Counted from the stretch's first letter, positions 8,035 through 15,390 are shown. The stretch: DNA of 64,000 nt from Spirosoma panaciterrae DSM 21099 (GCF_000374025.1 NZ_KB893184.1:62001-126000), one strand, 5' to 3'. The notes: generated from the letters alone by a model not told the origin. Made by a program: numbers and translations.

Positions 8035-10116
8035 ATGCGTATTCCTGAAGAAACAGTAGACCGAATTCGTCAGTCTGTCGATATTCTGGAGGTTATTAAT
8101 GACTTCGTTTCCCTGAAGAAGCGGGGGAGCAATTACATTGCCTGCTGCCCTTTTCATAATGAGAAGACCCCATCGTTCAATGTAAACCCCGTCCGACAGA
8201 TTTATAAATGCTTTGGTTGCGGAAAAGCAGGGGATGCGGTTCGGTTTGTGATGGACATTGAAAATATTGGTTATGGCGAAGCCCTTCGCTACCTGGCCAA
8301 AAAGTATGGGATCGAAATTGAAGAGCAGGAGCAAACGCCCGAAGATTTACTGCGCCAGAATGAACGCGAAAGTCTGCTGATCGTTCTCAACTTTGCGAAG
8401 ACATTTTTTCAGGAAACCCTCCTGAATTCCGACGAAGGAAAGAGCATAGGGCTGAGTTATTTTCGTGAGCGCGGCTTTTCCAACCCGACTATCGAAGCGT
8501 TCGAATTAGGATATACACTCGACCAGTGGGACGTGCTCTTACAGGAAGGCCAACGACGAGGCTATAGCCTGGATTTACTGGAAAAAGCCGGGCTTGTTCT
8601 GAGTAAAGAAGGCACAGCTGGAAAAGACCGGAAAATATTCGACCGATTTCGGGGACGGGTCATGTTTCCGATTCATAATGTATCGGGGCGGGTTATTGCA
8701 TTTGGGGCCCGAATTCTGAAAACTGATAAGAACCAGCCAAAATACCTCAACTCGCCCGAAACGGCTGTTTACCATAAAAGTCAGGTATTGTACGGTATCT
8801 ATCAGGCCAAACAAACGATTCGGCAGGAGGATGTCTGCTACCTGACAGAAGGCTATACCGACGTAATATCGCTTCATCAGGCTGGGATTAAAAATGTTGT
8901 GGCTTCGTCAGGTACGTCGCTTACTACAGAGCAGATTCGGTTAATCGCTCGCTTTACCCAAAATGTCACGATTCTGTACGATGGCGATGCGGCAGGTATC
9001 AAAGCTGCCCTGCGCGGGCTTGATATGGTGCTGGAGGAAGGGCTCAATCTTAGGCTTCTGCTACTGCCCGACGGCGAAGACCCGGATAGCTATGTACACA
9101 AAGTTGGGGCAGAAGCCTTCAAGTCATACATCCAGACTCACTCACAGGATTTCATCGATTTTAAGGCGAGTCGGTGGCTAACGGAAGCGGGCGATAACCC
9201 CCTAAAACGGGCCGAAGGTATTTCGGATGTATGTGCCAGTATTACAAGAATTCCTGATCCGCTTAAACGGCAGACCCTTTCGCAGCGAGTAGCACAGGTC
9301 TTTCATGTAAGCGAGCAGTCGGTCATTTCAGAAATTAATCGATTGCTGCGTAAGCAGCAGGACCAGCATAAGAAAGATTACGAGCGGCAGCAACAACGGG
9401 GTTCCGCCAACAAATCAGCTTCTAACTCAAGTAATACTTTAATTACGGGCGAGCCGTCGCTCGAAGACATCAACGCCTTACTGGATGGATTTAGCGAAGA
9501 AGCGCCAGAAATGCCCGATTACGGTTCAACAGTACCATCGGTATCAGTTTCATCAACTCCCGCTTCGAAAGCGGTTAGAACGCCTATATCGTATCAGGAA
9601 GAGGAATGCATTCGCTTGTTGATGAATTATGGGACGCGCGAGTTAGAACCGGGCATTTCACTCTGCCAGTACGTACTGGATGAGCTACATGAAATAGAGT
9701 TTCAGACGGCTCCTTACAACCTTATGCTGACGCTCTTTCGGGAGGCCTACAGCCGGGGAGAAATATTGACCGCTTCTGATTTCCTGAATCGCCAGTTAAC
9801 TGACGAAGTCGACTTGCAAGACCGGGCTATACATTTGACCACTCCTCGGTACGAAATCAGTGAAGGCTGGTTAAAACACGAAATCTTTGTGCCTTCGGAG
9901 GAGGAAATTGGCATCTTGGCTGATGCCGCCTACCGGAATATCCTTCGGATCAAGAAAATGATGGCCGAGAAACGGATGGCAGAGCTCCAGCAGTTAATGC
10001 GGGAATTAGGAAATAAAACCGCTGAGGAGGCCGACCAAATCTTACTTGAGTTTATGCACTATAAGCGCATAGATATGCAGATTTCTGGACTTCTGGGTAC
10101 AGTAATTTCAGGCTAA
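8035..10116 (+). CDS. dnaG: DNA primase DnaG
   Basis: 693 residues. The N-terminal zinc-binding domain is seen as CCPFHNEKTPSF followed by YKCFGCGKAGD (about residues 38-65). The TOPRIM catalytic core follows, with LTEGYTDVISLHQAG and LYDGDAAGIKAALRG. The C-terminal third contains a Ser-rich linker and a probable DnaB-interaction region. DnaG makes RNA primers for chromosome replication. The start at 8035 follows TACCTTTG (8000-8007) with a short leader. It is not in an operon with rpsU or rpoD, unlike in Proteobacteria. Confidence 0.96.
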   Translation: MRIPEETVDRIRQSVDILEVINDFVSLKKRGSNYIACCPFHNEKTPSFNVNPVRQIYKCFGCGKAGDAVRFVMDIENIGYGEALRYLAKKYGIEIEEQEQTPEDLLRQNERESLLIVLNFAKTFFQETLLNSDEGKSIGLSYFRERGFSNPTIEAFELGYTLDQWDVLLQEGQRRGYSLDLLEKAGLVLSKEGTAGKDRKIFDRFRGRVMFPIHNVSGRVIAFGARILKTDKNQPKYLNSPETAVYHKSQVLYGIYQAKQTIRQEDVCYLTEGYTDVISLHQAGIKNVVASSGTSLTTEQIRLIARFTQNVTILYDGDAAGIKAALRGLDMVLEEGLNLRLLLLPDGEDPDSYVHKVGAEAFKSYIQTHSQDFIDFKASRWLTEAGDNPLKRAEGISDVCASITRIPDPLKRQTLSQRVAQVFHVSEQSVISEINRLLRKQQDQHKKDYERQQQRGSANKSASNSSNTLITGEPSLEDINALLDGFSEEAPEMPDYGSTVPSVSVSSTPASKAVRTPISYQEEECIRLLMNYGTRELEPGISLCQYVLDELHEIEFQTAPYNLMLTLFREAYSRGEILTASDFLNRQLTDEVDLQDRAIHLTTPRYEISEGWLKHEIFVPSEEEIGILADAAYRNILRIKKMMAEKRMAELQQLMRELGNKTAEEADQILLEFMHYKRIDMQISGLLGTVISG

Positions 10117-10134
10117 ACAGCAGTAGGGCGTAAA

Positions 10135-10166
10135 AAGCCCCGGCTATAAAGTTATAACCAGGGCTT
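10135..10166 (+). terminator. dnaG terminator
   Basis: Hairpin with arms AAGCCCCGG and CCAGGGCTT (one mismatch) about 20 bp after the dnaG stop, followed by ACCTTTAT. No long U-run. Confidence 0.55.
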
Positions 10167-10193
10167 ACCTTTATCATTAGGAGAGGGTGAACG

Positions 10194-10589
10194 CTATGCC
10201 TGGGCGACCGTGATGGCGCCAATTACGCCGATCAGTTCAGCGTCGATTTTACGATTTAATTCACGCAAAAGGTTTGCATGGGTATGCAGTTGACCGGGCT
10301 TCGAAGGAAGTGCCGAGCGACCAGATTTTGACATGGGTGCCATATCGAACAGCAAAGTCATGAGTACGTCGCTCATTTGTTCCCGCAGGTCGATCAGCTT
10401 CCGCAAGCGGGTTCGGCTCACCGTCGACTGACGAGAGGACGAAGCCTGTAATGAATGAATGACCTGGTTCAACTTCGCATACCGACGATGAAAAGCGTCT
10501 GTTGCGCTTGCCCATTCCATAACCAGTTTTTGAATTTCTTCAGCCGACGCTTCGTAGCCGAAAAATTTTGTTGCTTCCTCCTGATTCAT
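10194..10589 (-). CDS. Uncharacterised helical protein under the GAAATCAC array
   Basis: 131 residues starting MNQEEATKFFGYEAS; an upstream in-frame start would place the -7 element inside the gene, so the ATG at 10589 is preferred. I do not recognise the family. It looks soluble and mostly helical, with a basic Ser/Arg-rich middle (SSSRQSTVSRTRLRKL) and no signal peptide. Its promoter is clear on the minus strand: TTTG at 10660-10663 and TACTTTTG at 10631-10638, spacer 21. Immediately upstream of the -33 element starts a six-copy GAAATCAC array, an activator-like position. This is probably the gene controlled by that array. Confidence 0.6.
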   Translation of the reverse strand: MNQEEATKFFGYEASAEEIQKLVMEWASATDAFHRRYAKLNQVIHSLQASSSRQSTVSRTRLRKLIDLREQMSDVLMTLLFDMAPMSKSGRSALPSKPGQLHTHANLLRELNRKIDAELIGVIGAITVAQA

Positions 10590-10630
10590 CACCCTTGCTT
10601 GAGAATTTCTGTTTGTGCGATTGACTGAAT

Positions 10631-10663
10631 CAAAAGTATGTCTACACCCTTGCTGTAAGCAAA
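10631..10663 (-). promoter_or_regulatory. Bacteroidota promoter of the 131-residue gene
   Basis: Minus strand: -33 TTTG (10660-10663), 21-bp spacer, -7 TACTTTTG (10631-10638). It lies about 42 bp before the chosen ATG. Confidence 0.6.
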
Positions 10664-10674
10664 TGGTCATGCGT

Positions 10675-10788
10675 GAAATCACCCATTTTGAGTCTGAAAT
10701 CACCCATAAAGTGCGAAATCACCCTGATTTTCGCGTGAAATGACGCCTAAAGCTGCCTGAAATCACAGTAGCTTATGTATGAAATCAC
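10675..10788. promoter_or_regulatory. six-copy GAAATCAC direct-repeat array (probable LytTR operators)
   Basis: GAAATCAC starts at 10675, 10696, 10715, 10737 (GAAATGAC), 10759 and 10781, all in the same orientation with steps of 21, 19, 22, 22 and 22 bp. Repeats about two helical turns apart match the known geometry of LytTR sites (9-bp direct repeats with about 12-bp spacers). A LytTR gene lies at 12.8 kb. The array ends 11 bp from the -33 element of the 10194-10589 gene. Regulator assignment is inferred. Confidence 0.75.
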
Positions 10789-10847
10789 TGTTAATAATTA
10801 AGCCTTATTAGATACTTCAGGCAGAAAATTGCCTATTTCATTTATAT

Positions 10848-10879
10848 GGTGTTACCATTATTGAAGAATTGGTGTTACC
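10848..10879 (+). repeat. paired GGTGTTACC repeats before the LuxR gene
   Basis: GGTGTTACC occurs at 10848-10856 and 10871-10879, 23 bp apart. Each has GGT/ACC symmetry. They lie 28-59 bp before the LuxR start and may be an operator for it. Confidence 0.5.
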
Positions 10880-10906
10880 TTCATGCACCCATATATGTAA
10901 TCGATC

Positions 10907-11602
10907 ATGAACCAATCAACTGGTGTCCAGGAGGGCACTAAAAACTTTGCTATTCGTAGGCGAGACTTCTCGATTCTCGTCGCCCAATCGGAGTTATTCA
11001 ACTGCGAGGTATTAAGTCAGCTTTTACGGGAACAAGGATATAACGTCGTCGGCCGGGCGGTCGAAATGGAAGATACCTTGCAGCAGATTCGCGTTAAACG
11101 CCCCAAGTGCGTCATCGTTGAATCGGAAATATCAGGACAGGGAAGTCTGGATATTGTGGAGCAAACCCGTAGTGCCAACCAGCAGACTCGATTTATTTTA
11201 TACACCCGTAAGCCCGATCTGCGTACTATTGCGTATGCCATGCAAAAGGGCTTTTTCGGTTTTTTATACGCTTCAGATGGTCTGGACGAGCTTTATCGGT
11301 GTTTCCAGACGGTCAGCAATGGGGGTTGCTACTACAGCAACGGGTTTATGGACTTGCTACGGAATTTCGGCGTTAATGTTATCTCCGACGACACGCGCGA
11401 AGAACTGAATCGGCTAACCGACCGCGAACGCGAAGTATTGCGTATGATTGCGAGTGGTGATACCTGCGCCGATATTGCCGAGCGATTGAACATTAGCTAT
11501 CGAACGGCGGTGAATCACAAAGCGCATATCGCTCGGAAGCTGAACCTGAAAAGCTGCCGGGAGCTACCTCGTTACGGTATTACCGTAAAAAACTATCTAT
11601 GA
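10907..11602 (+). CDS. LuxR-family regulator with degenerate receiver domain
   Basis: 231 residues. Residues 21-140 have a response-regulator fold (FSILVAQSELFNCEVLSQLL, then KCVIVESEIS) and residues 165-215 are a LuxR/GerE helix-turn-helix (LTDREREVLRMIASGDTCAD, then RLNISYRTAVNHKAHIARKL). The receiver lacks the usual acidic pocket (AQSE replaces ADDx) and has Glu-Ser-Glu where the phospho-acceptor Asp is expected, so it probably works without phosphorylation. No histidine kinase is adjacent. It is divergent from the 131-residue gene, sharing an intergenic region with two different repeat families. Confidence 0.8.
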   Translation: MNQSTGVQEGTKNFAIRRRDFSILVAQSELFNCEVLSQLLREQGYNVVGRAVEMEDTLQQIRVKRPKCVIVESEISGQGSLDIVEQTRSANQQTRFILYTRKPDLRTIAYAMQKGFFGFLYASDGLDELYRCFQTVSNGGCYYSNGFMDLLRNFGVNVISDDTREELNRLTDREREVLRMIASGDTCADIAERLNISYRTAVNHKAHIARKLNLKSCRELPRYGITVKNYL

Positions 11603-11612
11603 GTTAGATAGG

Positions 11613-11826
11613 CTAATTTACTTCAAGTAATTCTTTATTTTCTCTCTGTAACCACTCACGAAGCTCCTGCATCCTCGTGCTTGGAATCACTATGTCCTGA
11701 CTTATCGGGGTATTAAGCCGGACTATATACTTCCCATTTTCCCAATGGGCATAGCTCAATATAGCCTGCCGATTTAATAATTTACTTCTAATTAGTCTCG
11801 GAAAACTGGTTAGGGCTCAGTTCAGC
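11613..11826 (-). pseudogene. LytTR DNA-binding domain remnant
   Basis: Translating the minus strand gives ELSPNQF, then after a one-base frameshift at the T-run 11802-11805, LLNRQAILSYAHWENGKYIV and RMQELREWLQ, ending at a stop at 11613-11615. This aligns residue for residue with the C-terminus of the intact LytTR protein at 12826-13830 (ELDPTQF, IVNRQAVLHYSYWENGKYIV, RMQEFREWLQ). Everything upstream is missing: an in-frame TAG precedes the first matching residue. It is a decayed paralogue about 1.2 kb from the intact copy and in the same orientation. Confidence 0.85.
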
Positions 11827-11983
11827 CTAAAGTAATCAGCCTTGGATGGTTAAATCATACGAATCATTTGCAAGAAAATAGAGATCGTCCTAGATCATAC
11901 AGCATTGAAAAGTGGGAGTACGGCTAGTAACTATTTTTGAGAGAGCACAAACTAGCTAGTAGAATCGTGTCAGGCTTTAGAAG

Positions 11984-12001
11984 AAGGCTTATACAAGCCT
12001 T
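11984..12001. terminator. short hairpin downstream of the 62-residue gene
   Basis: AAGGCTT (11984-11990), loop ATAC, AAGCCTT (11995-12001), followed by TT on the plus strand. It lies 10 bp from the minus-strand stop at 12011. Confidence 0.4.
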
Positions 12002-12010
12002 TTAATAGCA

Positions 12011-12199
12011 CTAATTCCTTCTTGTCTTACGTATTCGCTCTTTTGGCCCTAGTCTGTAGTCCAGCATAAAATACAGTCCTATTAAGCCAATTATTATTGA
12101 TATGATTCGATCAATTGCGGTGATATTGCCCACTATTCCAGCTTTATACGAAAAGTATAAGATACCAATTACTCCAATGACTATTAATCCTTTTTTCAT
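12011..12199 (-). CDS. Small two-helix membrane protein
   Basis: 62 residues with two hydrophobic segments (LIVIGVIGILYFSYKAGI and IISIIIGLIGLYFML) and a basic tail (GPKERIRKTRRN). No family recognised. It sits alone between the LytTR remnant and a repeat-rich intergenic region. Two GAAATCAC sites lie about 180-200 bp upstream in the same relative orientation as those before the 131-residue gene, so it may be in the same regulon (inference). No clear TAnnTTTG element is seen close to the start. Moderate-to-low confidence that it is expressed. Confidence 0.45.
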   Translation of the reverse strand: MKKGLIVIGVIGILYFSYKAGIVGNITAIDRIISIIIGLIGLYFMLDYRLGPKERIRKTRRN

Positions 12200-12375
12200 A
12201 ATACTTACGGATCATTACTGGTAAAGTAAGTGACAAAAATCGAATAGTGATATATACGATAATTCAAAGCTTGTGGCGTGATATATAGGAATATAGTTCA
12301 GAGCATTTACAAGAATCCTGCCTTAGAAGCCTGAAAGCAGGGAAATTTCATCGGAAAAAGTAACTTGAACTGTGT

Positions 12376-12404
12376 GAAATCACCATTTTACCGGATGAAA
12401 TCAC
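12376..12404 (+). promoter_or_regulatory. GAAATCAC pair (21-bp step)
   Basis: Two copies, 12376-12383 and 12397-12404, in the same orientation and with the same step as the 10.7-kb array. The spacing of 8+13 bp fits one LytTR dimer site. Target probably the 12011-12199 gene (inferred). Confidence 0.6.
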
Positions 12405-12577
12405 TGCAGAGTAGCCTTCTTTACCCAAACATATACCAGGAACCAATAAAATAGACAAGCTGCAAGGATATATAAAGGCAAATACGTCTTGGCTTGGTTG
12501 GGAAAGGATTACAAGCTAGCATTTAACCGTTAAATCAGGGCCTATTTCCAATAAGTTAGCCTATATCTGGTATATAG

Positions 12578-12606
12578 GTGATTTCGCACATGAAATGAGT
12601 GATTTC
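12578..12606 (-). promoter_or_regulatory. inverted-orientation GAAATCAC pair (21-bp step)
   Basis: GTGATTTC at 12578-12585 and 12599-12606, the same motif on the minus strand. A related GAAATGAG lies between them at 12592, making an overlapping inverted repeat. Confidence 0.55.
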
Positions 12607-12817
12607 ATGCGGTCGATATTTTGTTTATTAAACGGACTACTAATCTTTGTTCAGGCTAATCGAAACAGGAGATACAAGAATAGGTGGATGTGACTTGTGT
12701 CAGGCTTGAGGAGCGAAGCTTATGTAGTTTCTTGCTATCAGTTAAGAGGCATTAAGAGGCTTCCTGCGTTAGCATGACGAAGGCTAAAGGCTAAGTTGTA
12801 GAAGTAATTGGAAAGAG

Positions 12818-12838
12818 AAACGCCCTTATAAGGCGTTT
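12818..12838 (-). terminator. hairpin overlapping the LytTR stop codon
   Basis: Arms AAACGCC and GGCGTTT flank the sequence holding the minus-strand TAA (12826-12828). A pyrimidine-rich CTCTTTCC follows. Confidence 0.55.
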
Positions 12839-13830
12839 GCTGGTTCAGGCTTACCAGCTGAGTCCCGGCCTTGCAGCCACTCGCGGAACTCCTGCATGCG
12901 TACACGCGGTACGATGATTTCGTGGTGGCCTGGATTATTCAGCGTAACAATGTATTTGCCGTTTTCCCAGTAAGAGTAGTGCAAAACGGCTTGTCGGTTC
13001 ACAATATAATCGCGTTTAATGCGGAAAAACTGGGTTGGGTCCAGTTCCGCTTCCAGTTCATTGATGGTCTTATTGACCATATACCGTTCTTTGATCGTTT
13101 CGGCATAATAAGCGCGTTCTTCCACCGTGAAGTAGTAGGCTTCATTGACAGGGAAGTCGAACTCGCCCTGATTACCCTTACCCTTGAGATAACTCAGGTA
13201 TTTTGATGGGACAGTTGGCTTGGGGGAGAACGTTTCAGATAGTTCGAGATATTTCTGAGAAGCTTCGGCTGCATCTGCTTCCGCTTTTTCCTGAGCTTCT
13301 TTTCGCTGTTTCAGGTAATCTTTTAACAGTGAAATATTTAGGGCACTATAACCAATAAGTAGTACTGGAAAAAGATATTTGAAATACATCAACCATGTAA
13401 AAGTATATAGTATATATCCGTTTACATATTCATTAATTGTGTAACCCTGATACTGTTCTAGAAAGAAACGAACAGTTTGTGTAACCGGATTAAAAAATAA
13501 AAAAGCTATTAAGAAAACAGGAAGGAATTTTAATTCATACCGTCCAATCGCACGCCATGAATTGTCAATTGTGGATATGTGTCTTAAGCGATGGTAGAAG
13601 TTTATCAGGGAGAAAGTAATATATACAGTGATGGATTCCGGTATGATTATACTCCGGAAAAACTTGCTGATGTAAGGCAATATGCCTCCTTCATTAGCAA
13701 CATGCTGAATCTTTATCCTATAGCCAATCGACCAAGAAACAGCCTCATAAACTATCACAATGCTAAGCATTATGAATAGGCTATTTACCGGTTTACTCAG
13801 GAAGTTCCGGGTTAGTCGAATTTCCTTCAT
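12826..13830 (-). CDS. Membrane-anchored LytTR transcriptional regulator
   Basis: 334 residues. The N-terminal 165 residues have about four to five membrane helices (about 17-35, 65-82, 102-120 and 138-168). A charged, probably coiled-coil linker follows (about 169-200, KEAQEKAEADAAEASQKYLE). Residues about 215-320 are a LytTR DNA-binding domain (FFRIKRDYIVNRQAVL, SYWENGKYIVTLN, HHEIIVPRVRMQEFREWLQ). There is no receiver domain, so signal and DNA binding are joined in one chain at the membrane. It is divergent from the peptide/acyltransferase-like operon at 13994. GAAATCAC repeats spaced 21 bp nearby fit LytTR operator geometry. Ligand unknown. Confidence 0.88.
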   Translation of the reverse strand: MKEIRLTRNFLSKPVNSLFIMLSIVIVYEAVSWSIGYRIKIQHVANEGGILPYISKFFRSIIIPESITVYITFSLINFYHRLRHISTIDNSWRAIGRYELKFLPVFLIAFLFFNPVTQTVRFFLEQYQGYTINEYVNGYILYTFTWLMYFKYLFPVLLIGYSALNISLLKDYLKQRKEAQEKAEADAAEASQKYLELSETFSPKPTVPSKYLSYLKGKGNQGEFDFPVNEAYYFTVEERAYYAETIKERYMVNKTINELEAELDPTQFFRIKRDYIVNRQAVLHYSYWENGKYIVTLNNPGHHEIIVPRVRMQEFREWLQGRDSAGKPEPANAL

Positions 13831-13934
13831 GCTGTCGCCTTAATCAAAACTCGTACTAATATAGTGGTAATATTTAACTAATTGCAACTCGTAATTGTGA
13901 CTTTTTCGCGATGGATGCCCTTTGATTGAGCTGG

Positions 13935-13942
13935 TAGCTTTG
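13935..13942 (+). promoter_or_regulatory. -7 element of the peptide operon, no -33 element
   Basis: TAGCTTTG, about 50 bp before the peptide ATG. The usual TTTG is missing 19-21 bp upstream, which fits a promoter needing an activator. Upstream, ACTAAT recurs at 13855 and 13877 (22 bp) and AACTCGTA at 13848 and 13886. Confidence 0.45.
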
Positions 13943-13993
13943 TATCATCAAAAACAAGCAACTGCTTATCAATTTTAAAAGATACAAATCGCC

Positions 13994-14164
13994 ATGAAAA
14001 AACAATTCGCAATTAAGCCTGTCCAGATCCTTAAAACTGTTGTTAAATCTGCTAGTCAGCCTGAGTCAAACAACCTATCAAATAGAATCCTTGCTGCTGG
14101 TGGATGCTGCGAAAACGTAACATTCGATTTCCACCGCCTTTCCAAGCCTGTCTTCTCGCTTTAA
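13994..14164 (+). CDS. Putative GG-leader peptide precursor
   Basis: A 56-residue ORF starting MKKQFAIKPVQILKTVV and ending LSKPVFSL. A leader-like Lys-rich, then amphipathic N-terminal part leads to LAAGG, followed at once by CCENVTFDF. Cleavage after Gly-Gly would leave a 19-residue core beginning Cys-Cys. This resembles double-glycine leaders of RiPPs and bacteriocins, but I recognise no family. It lies 12 bp before an acyltransferase-like gene on the same strand, divergent from a membrane LytTR regulator. No ABC exporter or protease gene is visible nearby. That it is translated is inferred from its position, the operon spacing and its composition. Confidence 0.6.
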   Translation: MKKQFAIKPVQILKTVVKSASQPESNNLSNRILAAGGCCENVTFDFHRLSKPVFSL

Positions 14165-14176
14165 TTTCTTATTACA

Positions 14177-15289
14177 ATGCGTACCACACGTCAACTTTAC
14201 AAGCAGGAGTTGGAGCGTTGTCGCGCCCACTTCGAGCAGATCGACCTGGAAAAAGAACGGGGGTATTTGATGAAATACACCACCTTTTCGGCCAATGTCG
14301 AGAACCTGCTGCCTGCCATTCCCCGTCAGGAACATGATACGTTGTTCCGCGAGCTATTGTTGCAGCAGATGTTCACCTCATTCGATCAACAGTGCCTTAC
14401 GGCTGGTGATCTGGTAAAGTTACGTGGAGCGGATCATCTGCTCGAAAAAGAGTATAGCCCCCGAATTTACTGCACCTATCACCTCGGTTCGTACCGAATG
14501 CTGACCAGTGTACTGTTTCGTAAAGGAGTCGATTGTGTACTGCTGGTTGGTAGTAACATGAATCGGAGCCAGGGGGATGGAATGGCCGAACACATTGAAG
14601 GTTTGCGGCAAAAACATGGCCTTACGAATGTGTTTCGGGTGGTTGAGGCCGGAAGTCCAACGGCGGGGCTTACGGTGCTCCGGGAATTGAAAGCAGGTCG
14701 GTCGCTGATCGTGTACGTCGATGGGAGCCCCGAAACAGGCCCTAAACCCGGCGAAGAATCCCAATTTCTTTCTGTTCGCTTTGGGCATCGTCGGATGCTC
14801 ACCCGGAAAGGAGTTGGCTACCTTTCGCACGCTGCGGGCGTACCCATCGTACCCGTCGTTAGCTATCGACGACCTGACATGGCTAATGTGCTGCATTGCC
14901 TGAAATCGATCAAACCGATTCCACAAAGTGATCGGGAGTTATACTGCCAGGAAGCGATGCAACAATTGTATGATGCATTCTGGCCGTTTCTGAAACAGTA
15001 TCCGGGGCAGTGGGAAGGCTGGAATTATGTACATCTGTTTTTAGAACCAGAGAAAGCCAAAAAAACGTATATGGGTTACCGGAAGCAGGTTGCTTTCAAT
15101 GAAAATCGGTATACGTTATGTGATCTGGAAGATGCCCCTATTCTGTTCGACCGTCGATTATACCAGACCTATGAGATTACGGAAGATTTGCGGGACCTGC
15201 TCCTAAATCTTTCTGAGGTAGAGTCCGTTGAGGAACTCTTAGGTCAGGAAATGTTCAGTGAATTAATGGACATGGAAGTGCTCTACTGA
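14177..15289 (+). CDS. LpxL/HtrB-like lysophospholipid acyltransferase superfamily protein
   Basis: 370 residues with an LPLAT-like core: CTYHLGSYRML (about 98-109), CVLLVGSNMN, SLIVYVDGSPE and GVGYLSHAAGVPIVPVV. The superfamily moves acyl groups to lipids using an HxxxxD/E site; here it reads His102-LGSY-Arg107, so the catalytic acid is replaced by Arg. It also lacks the N-terminal membrane anchor of LpxL. About 85 C-terminal residues extend beyond the core. The gene is 12 bp downstream of the Gly-Gly/Cys-Cys peptide gene and probably cotranscribed. It may modify the peptide or bind lipid rather than act on lipid A (inference). Confidence 0.65.
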   Translation: MRTTRQLYKQELERCRAHFEQIDLEKERGYLMKYTTFSANVENLLPAIPRQEHDTLFRELLLQQMFTSFDQQCLTAGDLVKLRGADHLLEKEYSPRIYCTYHLGSYRMLTSVLFRKGVDCVLLVGSNMNRSQGDGMAEHIEGLRQKHGLTNVFRVVEAGSPTAGLTVLRELKAGRSLIVYVDGSPETGPKPGEESQFLSVRFGHRRMLTRKGVGYLSHAAGVPIVPVVSYRRPDMANVLHCLKSIKPIPQSDRELYCQEAMQQLYDAFWPFLKQYPGQWEGWNYVHLFLEPEKAKKTYMGYRKQVAFNENRYTLCDLEDAPILFDRRLYQTYEITEDLRDLLLNLSEVESVEELLGQEMFSELMDMEVLY

Positions 15290-15311
15290 GCTACATATGC
15301 CATCAACTATA

Positions 15312-15354
15312 AACGCCGAGGGATTACCAGACGATGTGGTAATCCCTCGGCGTT
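15312..15354. terminator. 17-bp perfect hairpin after the acyltransferase-like gene
   Basis: Arms 15312-15328 and 15338-15354 around AACGCCGAGGGATTACC, loop 9 nt. GC-rich with no U-run. Confidence 0.6.
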
Positions 15355-15362
15355 ACTCTGGT

Positions 15363-15390
15363 AAAACGTAGTAAAATTTTACTACGTTTT
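15363..15390. terminator. 28-bp perfect palindrome overlapping the RNase G stop
   Basis: 14-bp arms, AAAACGTAGTAAAA and its complement with no loop, giving A and U tracts in both directions. It extends 2 bp into the RNase G stop codon (15389-15391). Likely bidirectional terminator. Confidence 0.7.

Larger units (their letters stand above)
12200..12825. other. gene-free, repeat-bearing intergenic stretch
   Basis: No convincing gene on either strand. It holds GAAATCAC at 12376 and 12397 (21 bp apart, plus orientation) and the complement GTGATTTC at 12578 and 12599 (21 bp apart). CATGAAAT/ATTTCATG forms an inverted repeat at about 12590-12610. Near 12694-12723 the motif GTGTCAGGCTT ... GCTTAT resembles one at 11967-11992, beside the LytTR remnant. 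Confidence 0.7.

Noticed and set aside
10590..10703. N-terminal extension of the 131-residue gene
   Set aside because: It would place the promoter -7 element and part of the GAAATCAC array inside the coding region.
10675..10788. CRISPR array
   Set aside because: Repeats are only 8-9 bp with short constant spacers and no cas genes are present; operator array fits better.
13591..13779. 62-residue plus-strand ORF
   Set aside because: Antisense to the membrane part of the LytTR gene.
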